Assembly: GCA_030828505.1 (NCBI GenBank)
Contig: JAURCJ010000002.1
Location: 1 to 64,000, forward strand
Length of the DNA stretch: 64,000 nt
From: Alphaproteobacteria bacterium
GTDB taxonomy: Bacteria > Pseudomonadota > Alphaproteobacteria > TMED109
Direction of reading: 5' to 3'
Translations under genes and position numbers: made by a program
Shown here: positions 53,180 to 61,887 of the stretch, in pieces
How the letters are laid out: each line of letters opens with the position of its first letter
How positions within the stretch are numbered: the first letter of the stretch is position 1
Notes under the pieces: generated by a model
Database searches by the model: none
The model's input: only the letters and a program-made list of their open reading frames with translations
Told to the model about the DNA's origin: nothing

Positions 53180-55437
53180 TGCTTTCTAACAGGTTAGAAA
53201 AAACATTAAATAGATCTTTTGAGCTTGCTGCTGAAAATAAACATGAGTACGTTACCCTAGAACATTTATTGTTAGCTTTAATAGATGATGAAGATGCAAA
53301 TGAAGTTTTAATATCTTGTAATGTAGATATTGAACAATTACGAGCTGTTTTGAATGATTTTATTATTAATGAATTAACTGCTTTAAAATTAAATAAAGGA
53401 GAAGAGGTTAAGCCTACTACTTCATTTCAGAGAGTGATACAAAGAGCAGCTAATCATGTCCAAATGTCTGGAAGTGAAGAAGTTACAGGAGCTAATATAC
53501 TTGTTGCAATATTTAGTGAAAGAGAAAGCCATGCTGTATTTTATTTAAATAATCAAAATATGACGAGGCTTGATGCAGTATCCTATATAAGTCATGGTTC
53601 AAAATCTGATGGTATATATGAGGAAAAAACAAACCAAAACTCTGAAAATAATAACACTAAAAAGAAAAGTATTATTGAAACCTATTGTGTTAATTTAAAT
53701 TTAAAAGCTAAAAAAGGTGAAATTGATCCTTTAATTGGCAGAGATAAAGAAGTTGATAGAACAATACAAGTTTTATGTAGAAGGACTAAAAATAACCCAT
53801 TATATGTAGGAGATCCAGGAGTAGGAAAAACGGCGATTGCGGAAGGATTAGCTAGAAAAATTGTTAATGGAGATACTCCAGAAATTTTAAAAGAGGCTAT
53901 AATTTACAGTTTAGATATGGGAACCCTATTAGCAGGTACTAGATACAGAGGTGATTTTGAAGAAAGACTAAAAGCTATATTAAGAGAGATTTCACAGGAT
54001 AATAGAGCAATCTTATTTATTGATGAAATTCATACTGTAGTTGGAGCTGGAGCAACGAGCGGCGGCTCAATGGATGCATCCAATCTCCTTAAACCTGCTT
54101 TGGCATCAGGTGAACTAAAATGTATTGGCTCAACTACTTATAAGGAATACCGAAGTCATTTTGAGAAAGATAGAGCATTAGTGAGAAGGTTTCAAAAAAT
54201 AGATATAGCTGAGCCTACAAAAAAAGATGCAGTAAAAATTTTAAATGGATTGAAGGGTTACTATGAGGAACATCACGGAGTCAAATATACCCATGCAGCA
54301 ATTAAAGCTGCTGTTGACTTAAGTGATAGATACATAGGAGATAGAAAGCTTCCTGATAAAGCTATAGACGTAATAGATGAATTAGGTGCTTCTCAAATAC
54401 TTTTACCTCCTTCTCGAAGAAAAAAAATGCTTGGGGTTTCAGATCTTGAAAATATCATCTCAAAAATAGCCAGAATTCCATCTAAAAGGGTGAATTCGAG
54501 TGATAAAGATCAATTATTAAATCTTGAAAGGGATTTAAAATTAGTAGTTTATGGTCAGGATGAGGCAGTCAGTGAGCTTTCTGATGCCATAAAATTAGCA
54601 AGAGCAGGTTTAAGAGATATTGAGAAACCTATAGGATGCTATCTTTTTACTGGGCCAACAGGTGTAGGTAAAACTGAAGTTTCGAGACAGTTAGCAAGAA
54701 ATCTAGGATTAGAATTAATGAGATTTGATATGTCTGAATATATGGAAAGACACTCTGTTTCTAGATTAATAGGTGCTCCTCCTGGATACGTTGGCTTTGA
54801 TCAAGGTGGTTTATTAACAGATAAGGTGGATCAAAATCCTCACGCAGTATTATTATTAGATGAAATTGAAAAAGCTCATCCAGATTTATTTAATATTCTT
54901 CTGCAAATTATGGATCATGGAAAATTAACGGATCATAATGGTAAGACAATTGATTTTAGAAATATTATTTTAATAATGACATCAAATGCAGGTGCAGCAG
55001 ACTTGGCTAAAGCTCCTATAGGTTTTGAAAGAAAAAATAGGACAGGAGATGATAGCGAGGCAATAAAAAATCTTTTTGCGCCTGAATTTAGAAATAGACT
55101 AGATTCAATTATTAAATTTAAGAACCTAAATGAAGAAGTAATTGAAAAAATTGTAGATAAATTTATCGATCAATTAGAAGCTCAACTAGAAGAGAAAAAA
55201 ATATCAATTGAATTAGATATAAGTGCAAAATTATCTCTAGCCAAAAAAGGATTCGATCCGGTTTTTGGAGCACGTCCTTTAGCTAGAGTAATCCAAGAGG
55301 AAATAAAAAAGCCACTAGCTAACAGTATATTATTTGGTGAGTTATCAAATGGAGGACATATAAAAATTTCTTTTAAAAAGGATATGTTTAAATTTGATAT
55401 TTCTCTTAATAAAACTAAAGAAAAAAGTTTTAATTAA
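53179..55437 (+). CDS. clpA: ATP-dependent Clp protease ATP-binding subunit ClpA
   Basis: ClpA is the AAA+ unfoldase that feeds ClpP. The N-domain (LSNRLEKTLNRSFELAAENKHEYVTLEHLLLALI) precedes two ATPase domains: Walker A GDPGVGKTAIA with Walker B ILFIDEIHTVVGAG, and Walker A GPTGVGKTEVS with Walker B LLLDEIEKAHPD. There is no long middle coiled coil, so it is ClpA rather than ClpB. ATG 53179 (752 aa) is preferred; an earlier in-frame ATG at 53158 lies within clpS. Its stop overlaps the convergent acetyltransferase stop by four bases (TTAA). Confidence 0.96.
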   Translation: MLSNRLEKTLNRSFELAAENKHEYVTLEHLLLALIDDEDANEVLISCNVDIEQLRAVLNDFIINELTALKLNKGEEVKPTTSFQRVIQRAANHVQMSGSEEVTGANILVAIFSERESHAVFYLNNQNMTRLDAVSYISHGSKSDGIYEEKTNQNSENNNTKKKSIIETYCVNLNLKAKKGEIDPLIGRDKEVDRTIQVLCRRTKNNPLYVGDPGVGKTAIAEGLARKIVNGDTPEILKEAIIYSLDMGTLLAGTRYRGDFEERLKAILREISQDNRAILFIDEIHTVVGAGATSGGSMDASNLLKPALASGELKCIGSTTYKEYRSHFEKDRALVRRFQKIDIAEPTKKDAVKILNGLKGYYEEHHGVKYTHAAIKAAVDLSDRYIGDRKLPDKAIDVIDELGASQILLPPSRRKKMLGVSDLENIISKIARIPSKRVNSSDKDQLLNLERDLKLVVYGQDEAVSELSDAIKLARAGLRDIEKPIGCYLFTGPTGVGKTEVSRQLARNLGLELMRFDMSEYMERHSVSRLIGAPPGYVGFDQGGLLTDKVDQNPHAVLLLDEIEKAHPDLFNILLQIMDHGKLTDHNGKTIDFRNIILIMTSNAGAADLAKAPIGFERKNRTGDDSEAIKNLFAPEFRNRLDSIIKFKNLNEEVIEKIVDKFIDQLEAQLEEKKISIELDISAKLSLAKKGFDPVFGARPLARVIQEEIKKPLANSILFGELSNGGHIKISFKKDMFKFDISLNKTKEKSFN

Positions 55438-56579
55438 CTCCTTTTAAAAGGTGTAAATTCTCTATTTATAGTCTCAATATCATTATTAATAATTTTTGAT
55501 TCTTTAGATAAAAATTCTTTAACAGCATCTCTAAAATTTTTATTTGAAATATAATGTGAACTGTATGTTTTAGTTGGCAAGTAGCCTCTCTGAATTTTAT
55601 GAGGGCCTTGCGCGCCGCCTTCTACATATTTATAATTTTTATTTATAGCCCATTCTATCGCTTGATAGTAGCATAATTCAAAATGTAAATATCTAATATT
55701 TTTATTACAGCCCCAATATCTTCCATATAGCGTATTTTTACCGATAACATGCATTGCGCCAGCTATATTATGACCTTTTTCTTTAGCAAAAATAATTAAA
55801 ATTTTATCTGAAAAATTTTTTTCCAATAATTTAAAAAAATCTTTATTTAAATATGCATTACCCCATTTTTTATCTGAAGTATTAATGTAAAAATCATACA
55901 TACACTTCCAGTCAATATTTTTAATATTTTTTCCTGTTTTTAGTATAATTTCTATATTACTGTCTTTAATAAATTTTCTTTCTTTTAATATAGATTTTCT
56001 TTTTCTTGATATTAAAGTGCTTAAAAAATGATTAAAGTCGTTATAATTATTATTCTTCCAGTGAAATTGTTCACCAATTCGAGTTAAAAATTTATATTTA
56101 TTTAATTCTATACTTTCTTCTTTGGTGCAAAATGTTAGGTGTGCTGAAGAAAAATTATTATCAGTAATATTAATAATAGATTCTGCAAAATAACTCATAA
56201 TATTTTTTTTTTGTTGATTATTTAAGCTATTTTTTATTAATAACCTATTTCCAGTAACTGGTGTAAATGGAATTGATAATTGTAGTTTAGGGTAGTAATT
56301 ACCACCAGCATTATAATAGGCGTTAGCCCATGCATGATCAAATACGTATTCACCTTGACTATCTAATTTGATATACATTGGGGATACAGCAACAGTTTCA
56401 TTTTCATCTAAAATACATAGGTACTTTGTTAACCAAGACGTTCCAGGCCCTACTGATTTAGATTCTTCCAAGTTATGCAGAAATGTATAAGATAAAAAGG
56501 GGTTTAAGTTTTTTGAACAGGCATCCCACTTTATTTTTCCAATAGAAGAAATTTTATTAAAGGTCTTAAATGAAAACAT
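55434..56579 (-). CDS. FemAB/GNAT-like N-acyltransferase (DUF482)
   Basis: This 381-residue protein matches the DUF482/peptidogalycan GNAT-like family. NPFLSYTFLHNLEESKSVGPGTSW near the start, IPFTPVTGNRLLI, HWKNNNYNDFNHFLSTLISRKRKSILKERK and the C-terminal GRYWGCNKNIRYLHFELCYYQAIEWAINKNYKYVEGGAQGPHKIQRGYLP are typical. The fold has two GNAT-like domains; the acyl acceptor is not known. It shares one base with the upstream ridA gene (TAATG), so the two are co-translated; it is convergent with clpA. Confidence 0.85.
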   Translation of the reverse strand: MFSFKTFNKISSIGKIKWDACSKNLNPFLSYTFLHNLEESKSVGPGTSWLTKYLCILDENETVAVSPMYIKLDSQGEYVFDHAWANAYYNAGGNYYPKLQLSIPFTPVTGNRLLIKNSLNNQQKKNIMSYFAESIINITDNNFSSAHLTFCTKEESIELNKYKFLTRIGEQFHWKNNNYNDFNHFLSTLISRKRKSILKERKFIKDSNIEIILKTGKNIKNIDWKCMYDFYINTSDKKWGNAYLNKDFFKLLEKNFSDKILIIFAKEKGHNIAGAMHVIGKNTLYGRYWGCNKNIRYLHFELCYYQAIEWAINKNYKYVEGGAQGPHKIQRGYLPTKTYSSHYISNKNFRDAVKEFLSKESKIINNDIETINREFTPFKRS

Positions 56580-57043
56580 TATTTAAATTCAAATATTGCA
56601 TCCACTTCGACAGGTACATTTCTAGGTAAACTATTTGTACCTACTGCAAACCTAGCATGCTTACCTTTATCTCCAAATATTTCTACCATAAGATCAGAGG
56701 CACCGTTTGCGACTTCTGGCTGGTTATGAAAATCATTTGTACTAGAAACAAATATACCTAATTTAACACACTTTGTAACTCGAGATAAATCTCCATTTAA
56801 GGCATCTTTCAAAACTGAAATTACATTTAATCCACATATTCTTGCAATTTTTTTTGCTGTATCTATATCTATATTATCTCCAACTTTACCAGTTTGTTTA
56901 ATTTCTCCATTTTCAAAAGGAACTTGACCAGCTATAAAGACTAAATTATTAGTTATTACATATGGTATATAATTTGCGGCAGGTATTGGTGCTGAAGGTA
57001 AAACAATATTCAGATTATTTAATTTTTCTTCAATAATATTCAT
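56579..57043 (-). CDS. ridA: RidA family protein (YjgF/YER057c)
   Basis: RidA proteins hydrolyse reactive enamine/imine intermediates from PLP enzymes. The 154-residue chain has PSAPIPAANYIPYVITNNLVFIAGQVPFENGE, VTKCVKLGIFVSST, and PRNVPVEVDAIFEFK. The last block includes the conserved arginine and glutamate that bind the substrate carboxylate and water. The slightly long form (about 150 aa) is the RidA subgroup common in alphaproteobacteria. Many PLP enzymes are encoded in this window. It leads a two-gene operon with the acyltransferase and is divergent from the EipB-like gene. Confidence 0.92.
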   Translation of the reverse strand: MNIIEEKLNNLNIVLPSAPIPAANYIPYVITNNLVFIAGQVPFENGEIKQTGKVGDNIDIDTAKKIARICGLNVISVLKDALNGDLSRVTKCVKLGIFVSSTNDFHNQPEVANGASDLMVEIFGDKGKHARFAVGTNSLPRNVPVEVDAIFEFK

Positions 57044-57128
57044 CTCTTATCCTTTACTTATACTCTCATGTTGATATTTTATTACAAGTTTACTTAGTAT
57101 TTATTTTTAAAACATAATGAGGTTTAAT

Positions 57129-57890
57129 ATGAAAACAACCATATTTATATTTTTTATATTATATTTCATCAATATTAATATTTATGCAAATGAAGAACAT
57201 ACTAATTTCACATTTATTCCTCATGAAGCAATATATAATCTAAATATAGGTAAAGTAACTAATTCTTCAAAAGTACATAATGCCATAGGACAAATGCATT
57301 TATCTGTGCGTGAAGTATGTAATGGCTGGGTAGTTAATCAAAATACAACTATTGATATAACAGATAAAAATGGCTCTCAAGTAAGAAATATATTCAGGTA
57401 TTCTTCTTGGGAATCAAAAAAGCATGATACCTTTAGGTTTACGTCCAAAATAGTAATTAATGATAAAGAATTGATATCATACGAAGGAAAATCAAAAAAA
57501 ATTGGAAATAATGCTGAAGTAGTATATTTGAAGCCAGAGAAAAAAGTAATAGAAATTCCTGCAAATACTCTCTATCCTATTCAACACTTTTTTACTATAT
57601 TAGAAAATAATTCAACTGATAAATTTAATAATAATATAGTTTTTACTGGTGAAGATGATGAATCGCTTAATAACGTTACTACATTTGTCTTGGATAGAAT
57701 AAACAATTATAAAATATTAAGGTCAGCAAATTTTCTTTATGGTGACATAGTTTCAAAGCCAAAAAATGAAATAGAAATTTTAGTTAATTTAAAGAATGGA
57801 ATAGTGCATAAAGTTATATTTGATTATTTTGATTATCAAATAATTGGTTCCTTGAAAGAACAAAATTTCATAGAAAAACCAAATTGCTAA
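57129..57890 (+). CDS. eipB: EipB-like periplasmic protein (DUF1849)
   Basis: A 253-residue secreted protein with a signal peptide cleaved after about residue 21 (NINIYANEE). FIPHEAIYNLNIGKVTNSSKVHNAIGQMHLSVREVCNGWVVNQ and SWESKKHDTFRFTSKIVIND fit DUF1849; EipB in Brucella is a beta-spiral envelope-integrity protein that is held by one disulfide. The two cysteines expected are visible, one in REVCNGW and one as the very last residue (PNC). GAGG lies six bases before ATG 57129, preferred to ATG 57117. Its end overlaps the HAD gene by four bases (CTAA). Confidence 0.82.
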   Translation: MKTTIFIFFILYFININIYANEEHTNFTFIPHEAIYNLNIGKVTNSSKVHNAIGQMHLSVREVCNGWVVNQNTTIDITDKNGSQVRNIFRYSSWESKKHDTFRFTSKIVINDKELISYEGKSKKIGNNAEVVYLKPEKKVIEIPANTLYPIQHFFTILENNSTDKFNNNIVFTGEDDESLNNVTTFVLDRINNYKILRSANFLYGDIVSKPKNEIEILVNLKNGIVHKVIFDYFDYQIIGSLKEQNFIEKPNC

Positions 57891-58510
57891 ATATTATTGA
57901 GAATGATTTTCTTTATAGATTTCCAATTATTAACTTTATAATCACAATCTTTAATCTCAGGAATAATTTTAATTAATTTTTCATTTTGTAAGAAATGAAT
58001 AGTAATAATTTCTTTACAAGTCTTGCTTACAGAAGAAATTTGATTAGGTAAATCATCAACAAAAAAAACATTTTTATTCGTTAATTTCGCTAATTCCATA
58101 CATTTATTGCCTTTAGTACCTTCGTTGCTAATAAAATTATAATGCATATTATGTTTTTTAAGGCATGCTATTCTATCATTAGAAGAAGCCATAGGAATAT
58201 TAGAAAGAATAACTATATTAATTTTATTACTAAGCTCTTCCAAGGTTTTCTTGGCATTTTTTATTAAGGGCATATCTAATGTATGCATTTTAAAAAAATT
58301 TGATATTAATCTAGGTATATCATCGCTATTTATAGCTTGATCAGTATCTTTGTTTTTTATATTTCCGTTAAGCTTAAATGTTTCATAAGAAAAATACATA
58401 TTTTTATTTTCAAGATAATAATCAAATGTATCCATAAATTTAAAAATAACCTCATCAGCATCACATATTAAAAGAGGCAAATTTTTATTAATTTTTATAT
58501 TTGATTCCAT
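57887..58510 (-). CDS. HAD-superfamily hydrolase
   Basis: A 207-residue haloacid-dehalogenase-like protein. ICDADEVIFKFMDTFDYYL gives motif I with two aspartates (D-x-D), VILSNIPMASSNDR motif II, KGNKCMELAKL the lysine of motif III and NVFFVDDLPNQISSV the acidic motif IV. A helical cap lies between I and II. The first motif has Glu after DAD in place of the usual Gly, but the catalytic residues are present. It is probably a phosphatase of unknown substrate. It lies 20 bases downstream of rpmG on the same strand. Confidence 0.78.
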   Translation of the reverse strand: MESNIKINKNLPLLICDADEVIFKFMDTFDYYLENKNMYFSYETFKLNGNIKNKDTDQAINSDDIPRLISNFFKMHTLDMPLIKNAKKTLEELSNKINIVILSNIPMASSNDRIACLKKHNMHYNFISNEGTKGNKCMELAKLTNKNVFFVDDLPNQISSVSKTCKEIITIHFLQNEKLIKIIPEIKDCDYKVNNWKSIKKIILNNI

Positions 58511-58530
58511 TTAGTATTGGATCTAGAGGG

Positions 58531-58695
58531 CTATTTAATCTTATCTTCTTTAAATAAAACATGTTTTCTTGCTATTGGATCGTATTTTTTTACTTCCATT
58601 TTTTCTGTCATAGTCCTACTATTTTTTTTTGTCACATAGAAAAAACCTGACTCAGTACTTTTCAGTCTTATTTTTATAGTAGTTGGTTTTGCCAT
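58531..58695 (-). CDS. rpmG: 50S ribosomal protein L33
   Basis: A 54-residue basic protein found by reading the gap between the HAD gene and topA. The chain [38 protein letters not shown] and [13 protein letters not shown] matches L33 throughout; it lacks the zinc cysteines, as in most proteobacterial forms. ATG 58695 has AAAGGG seven bases upstream. It has its own near-consensus promoter between topA and rpmG. The pair topA-rpmG keeps the alphaproteobacterial order, though rnr, usually between them, is missing. Confidence 0.95.
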   Translation of the reverse strand: MAKPTTIKIRLKSTESGFFYVTKKNSRTMTEKMEVKKYDPIARKHVLFKEDKIK

Positions 58696-58720
58696 TTTTT
58701 AACCCTTTATTTTGATGGAG

Positions 58721-58748
58721 AGAATACCTTAACTTTATTATGTGTCAA
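58721..58748 (-). promoter_or_regulatory. Sigma-70 promoter for rpmG
   Basis: On the minus strand TTGACA (58748-58743), a 16-base spacer and TATTCT (58726-58721) preceded by GG. The start codon of rpmG lies about 25 bases further on. The -35 is a perfect consensus and the -10 (GGTATTCT) resembles those of rplM and hppA. Confidence 0.65.
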
Positions 58749-58762
58749 GATAGTATAATAAT

Positions 58763-61129
58763 TTATTTACTTTTTTGCTTTTTTTTTGAATATTTCCTTC
58801 TTTTTGAAGGATTATTTTCTTTCTCAACAATTAAATCTATTGCTCTATTTATTCCTATAGTAAAAACATCCTCACTATCTCCTTTTATGCTAGCAAAAGT
58901 ACTGCCATGCTTAACATAAGGGCCAAATCTTCCATTATTTGCTGTTATCATTTTACCTGATTCAGGATGTAATCCTATATCCCTCGGTAAGGCAAGCATT
59001 GATAAGGCAGTTTCAAGTGTAACGCTATCAATATCTATATCCTTAGGTATAGATGCACGCTTAGGTTTTATCGCTTTTTTATTTCCTTTATCTGGAGTTT
59101 CTCCTGCTTGCACATAAGGACCATATGGGCCTATCCTTAATGTAATAGTAGCATTATCATCATTTACTCCTAACTTAACAGGTTCAAATTTACTAGATTC
59201 TTTCCCTTTTCCTACTATTAATTGTGCAGTATGGTCACAATCAGGGTGCGCGGAGCAACCAATAAATCCTCCACTTCTTCCATATCGTATATTTAACTTA
59301 CCATCATTACATTTAGGGCATTTTCTTGGGTCAGAGCCATCTTCAGTTTCTGGAAAAAAATGAGGTCCTAAGTCATTATCTATTCGTTTTTCAACATCTC
59401 TTACTCTTAGTTCAGAGGCATCATCTATATTAGATTTGAATGGTAACCACCATTTTTTTAGAGTCTCTTTCCAATTTTCTTGGCCACTAGATATATTATC
59501 TAACTGACTTTCAAGTTTAGCAGTGAAATTCTCTTCAATATAATTACTAAAATAACCATTTAAAAATGCTGTAACAATTCTTCCTTTTGTTTCAGGTTCA
59601 AACCTCCTTTTTTCATATTTAACATAACCCTTATCTTTAATAACAGATACAATTGATGCATATGTAGAAGGTCTGCCAATCCCAAGTTCTTCTAATTTTT
59701 TAACTAAAGAAGCTTCAGTATACCTTGGTGGGGGCTCAGTAAAATGTTGTGAAGACTTTAGGTTAAAAAATTTAAGTTCATCTCCTTCATTAACATTCGG
59801 AATATTATTATTGTCTTCATCTTTATCTGTATCATCTTGATCTTCAGTGTAAATTTTTTTATAGCCATCAAAAACTAAAATTGAACCTGAAGTTCTAAAT
59901 CCTATGTCTTGTTCTTTTGACATAATATTAATGCTTACTTGATCAATTTCTGCACTTTGCATCTGTGACGCTATTGTTCTTTTCCATATCAATTCATATA
60001 AAAGTCTTTGTCTTTCATCTAAATAATTTTTTATATCTTCTGGAGTATTACTTATATCTGTAGGTCTGATAGCTTCATGAGCTTCTTGAGCATTAGCAGA
60101 CTTTTTTGTATATTTATTAGGAGATTTTGGAACGTATGTATTTCCATATTTTTTTTCTATTAATTGTCTAATTTGTTGTGTTGCAGTATCTGATAAATTT
60201 ACAGAGTCTGTTCTCATATATGTAATTAAACCTATTGTTTCACCATTTATCTCTATACCTTCATACAAACTTTGAGCTATTCTCATAGTATTTTTTGCTC
60301 CTATACCTAATTTTCTTGAAGCTTCTTGTTGTAGTGTAGATGTAATAAATGGAGCAGCAGCTCGGCTTTTAATTCGTTTCTTTTGTATTGAGTTTATGTA
60401 AAAATTATTTACATTTGTAATCTTACTGATTGCTTCATCAGCAATTTTTTTACTATAGATATCAAATTTTTTAAGTTTATTATTATTCAAAATCGTTAAG
60501 TTAGCAGAGAAAGATTCGCTATTCTCTTTTTTAAATGAAGAATTAATAGTCCAATATTCTTTTGGTAAGAATTTTTCTCTTTCAGTCTCCCTATCACAAA
60601 TTAATTTGAGAGCAACTGATTGCACTCTACCAGCCGATTTTGCTCTAGGAAGTGTTTTCCATAAAACTGGAGATAGTGAGAAACCCATCAAGTAGTCTAG
60701 AGCTCTTCTGGCTTGGTATGCATCTACCATATTTATATCAATATTATTTGGATTATTAAAAGCTTCTAAAATTGCATTTTTTGTAATTTCATTAAATACC
60801 ACTCTTTTAATTTCAACATCCTTTAATTTATTCTTCTCAGATAAAAATGAATGAATATGCCATGCGATTGCTTCTCCCTCTCTATCAGCATCAGTTGCTA
60901 ACCAAAGAGTATCTCCTTTAGAAATTGATTTGCTAATAGCTTGTATCTGCTTTTTTTTATCATCTTGTACTTCATATTTCATAAAGAAATTATCATCTGG
61001 TATTACAGAACCTTTTTTATTTGGTAGGTCTCTTATGTGTCCATATGATGCTAAAACTTTATAATCATTACCTAAGTATTGATTTATAGTTTTGGCTTTT
61101 GCTGGTGATTCTACTATTACAATATTCAT
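58763..61129 (-). CDS. topA: DNA topoisomerase I
   Basis: TopA relaxes negatively supercoiled DNA. The 788-residue enzyme has the Toprim domain (VIVESPAKAKTINQYLG; DADREGEAIAWHI), the ring domains with RRALDYLMGFSLSPVLWK, the active-site tyrosine in GLITYMRTDSV, and C-terminal zinc and topo-C repeats: one zinc-ribbon CPKCNDGKLNIRYGRSGGFIGCSAHPDC, then RIGPYGPYVQAGE, and a basic tail of Lys/Arg. It is complete. It is 90 bases downstream of plsY; dprA, often found between these two in alphaproteobacteria, is not present. Confidence 0.97.
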   Translation of the reverse strand: MNIVIVESPAKAKTINQYLGNDYKVLASYGHIRDLPNKKGSVIPDDNFFMKYEVQDDKKKQIQAISKSISKGDTLWLATDADREGEAIAWHIHSFLSEKNKLKDVEIKRVVFNEITKNAILEAFNNPNNIDINMVDAYQARRALDYLMGFSLSPVLWKTLPRAKSAGRVQSVALKLICDRETEREKFLPKEYWTINSSFKKENSESFSANLTILNNNKLKKFDIYSKKIADEAISKITNVNNFYINSIQKKRIKSRAAAPFITSTLQQEASRKLGIGAKNTMRIAQSLYEGIEINGETIGLITYMRTDSVNLSDTATQQIRQLIEKKYGNTYVPKSPNKYTKKSANAQEAHEAIRPTDISNTPEDIKNYLDERQRLLYELIWKRTIASQMQSAEIDQVSINIMSKEQDIGFRTSGSILVFDGYKKIYTEDQDDTDKDEDNNNIPNVNEGDELKFFNLKSSQHFTEPPPRYTEASLVKKLEELGIGRPSTYASIVSVIKDKGYVKYEKRRFEPETKGRIVTAFLNGYFSNYIEENFTAKLESQLDNISSGQENWKETLKKWWLPFKSNIDDASELRVRDVEKRIDNDLGPHFFPETEDGSDPRKCPKCNDGKLNIRYGRSGGFIGCSAHPDCDHTAQLIVGKGKESSKFEPVKLGVNDDNATITLRIGPYGPYVQAGETPDKGNKKAIKPKRASIPKDIDIDSVTLETALSMLALPRDIGLHPESGKMITANNGRFGPYVKHGSTFASIKGDSEDVFTIGINRAIDLIVEKENNPSKRRKYSKKKQKSK

Positions 61130-61219
61130 ATTAACTCTAACTATAATTAAATATATAAATTCACAATTAATAATCTTTTACAATTTTAGCAAATTATTTT
61201 TTTAAATTAATTGGTTTAT

Positions 61220-61879
61220 CTAAATTTTTGTTTCAGTTCCTGCTATTAGCCTTTTAATATTAGGAATATGTTTAACCCATATTAAAATTGTTATTATTAA
61301 GACTAAATAAACTTCTAGAATTGAAATTTCTATATTTTTTATAAAATTACTTTTATATAAAAACCAAAATAATATAGGACAAATAAAACTAGCAGTTAAA
61401 GCACCTATAGAAGATGTTTTAAATTTTATTGCCATTATTAACCAGATAAATAAGGTAAACACCGCTAGAAACCAATTAATGAAAAAAAGTATTCCGGCAG
61501 CAGTTGCTATGCCTTTTCCTCCTTTAAATGATATGAATGGACTAAACATGTGCCCTAATAATGATAATAAAGCTATAATTACATATAGAAGTATTAAAAA
61601 ATTTTCTTCAAGTTTAAATTCAAAATTTATTTTAACTAGGTAAAGTATAGTAAAGCTTTTTAGTAGATCCAAACAAAGTGTTAAAATAGCTAAAAATTTA
61701 TTTCCTGTTCTTAGAACATTTGTGGCCCCAATATTTCCTGAACCTATTTTTCTTATGTCTCCATAACCAGATATTCTTGTAATGATGAGTCCAAATGGAA
61801 TGGAGCCAATAAAAAAACTAGCAATAATAAAAAAAATAACATTATGATACGAAAATAATTCTATAATGTTAACTAACAT
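61220..61879 (-). CDS. plsY: Glycerol-3-phosphate acyltransferase PlsY
   Basis: PlsY is an inner-membrane enzyme that transfers acyl groups from acyl-phosphate (PlsX product) to glycerol-3-phosphate. The 219-residue protein has five or six hydrophobic segments; FIGSIPFGLIIT, IGSGNIGATNVLRTGNK and GHMFSPFISFKGGKGIATAAGI are the three catalytic loops. A longer C-terminal segment closes the protein. The gene follows the pyrC-like gene by eight bases in the same orientation, within pyrB-pyrC-plsY order, and is far from plsX. Confidence 0.95.
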   Translation of the reverse strand: MLVNIIELFSYHNVIFFIIASFFIGSIPFGLIITRISGYGDIRKIGSGNIGATNVLRTGNKFLAILTLCLDLLKSFTILYLVKINFEFKLEENFLILLYVIIALLSLLGHMFSPFISFKGGKGIATAAGILFFINWFLAVFTLFIWLIMAIKFKTSSIGALTASFICPILFWFLYKSNFIKNIEISILEVYLVLIITILIWVKHIPNIKRLIAGTETKI

Positions 61880-61887
61880 GTATATCC

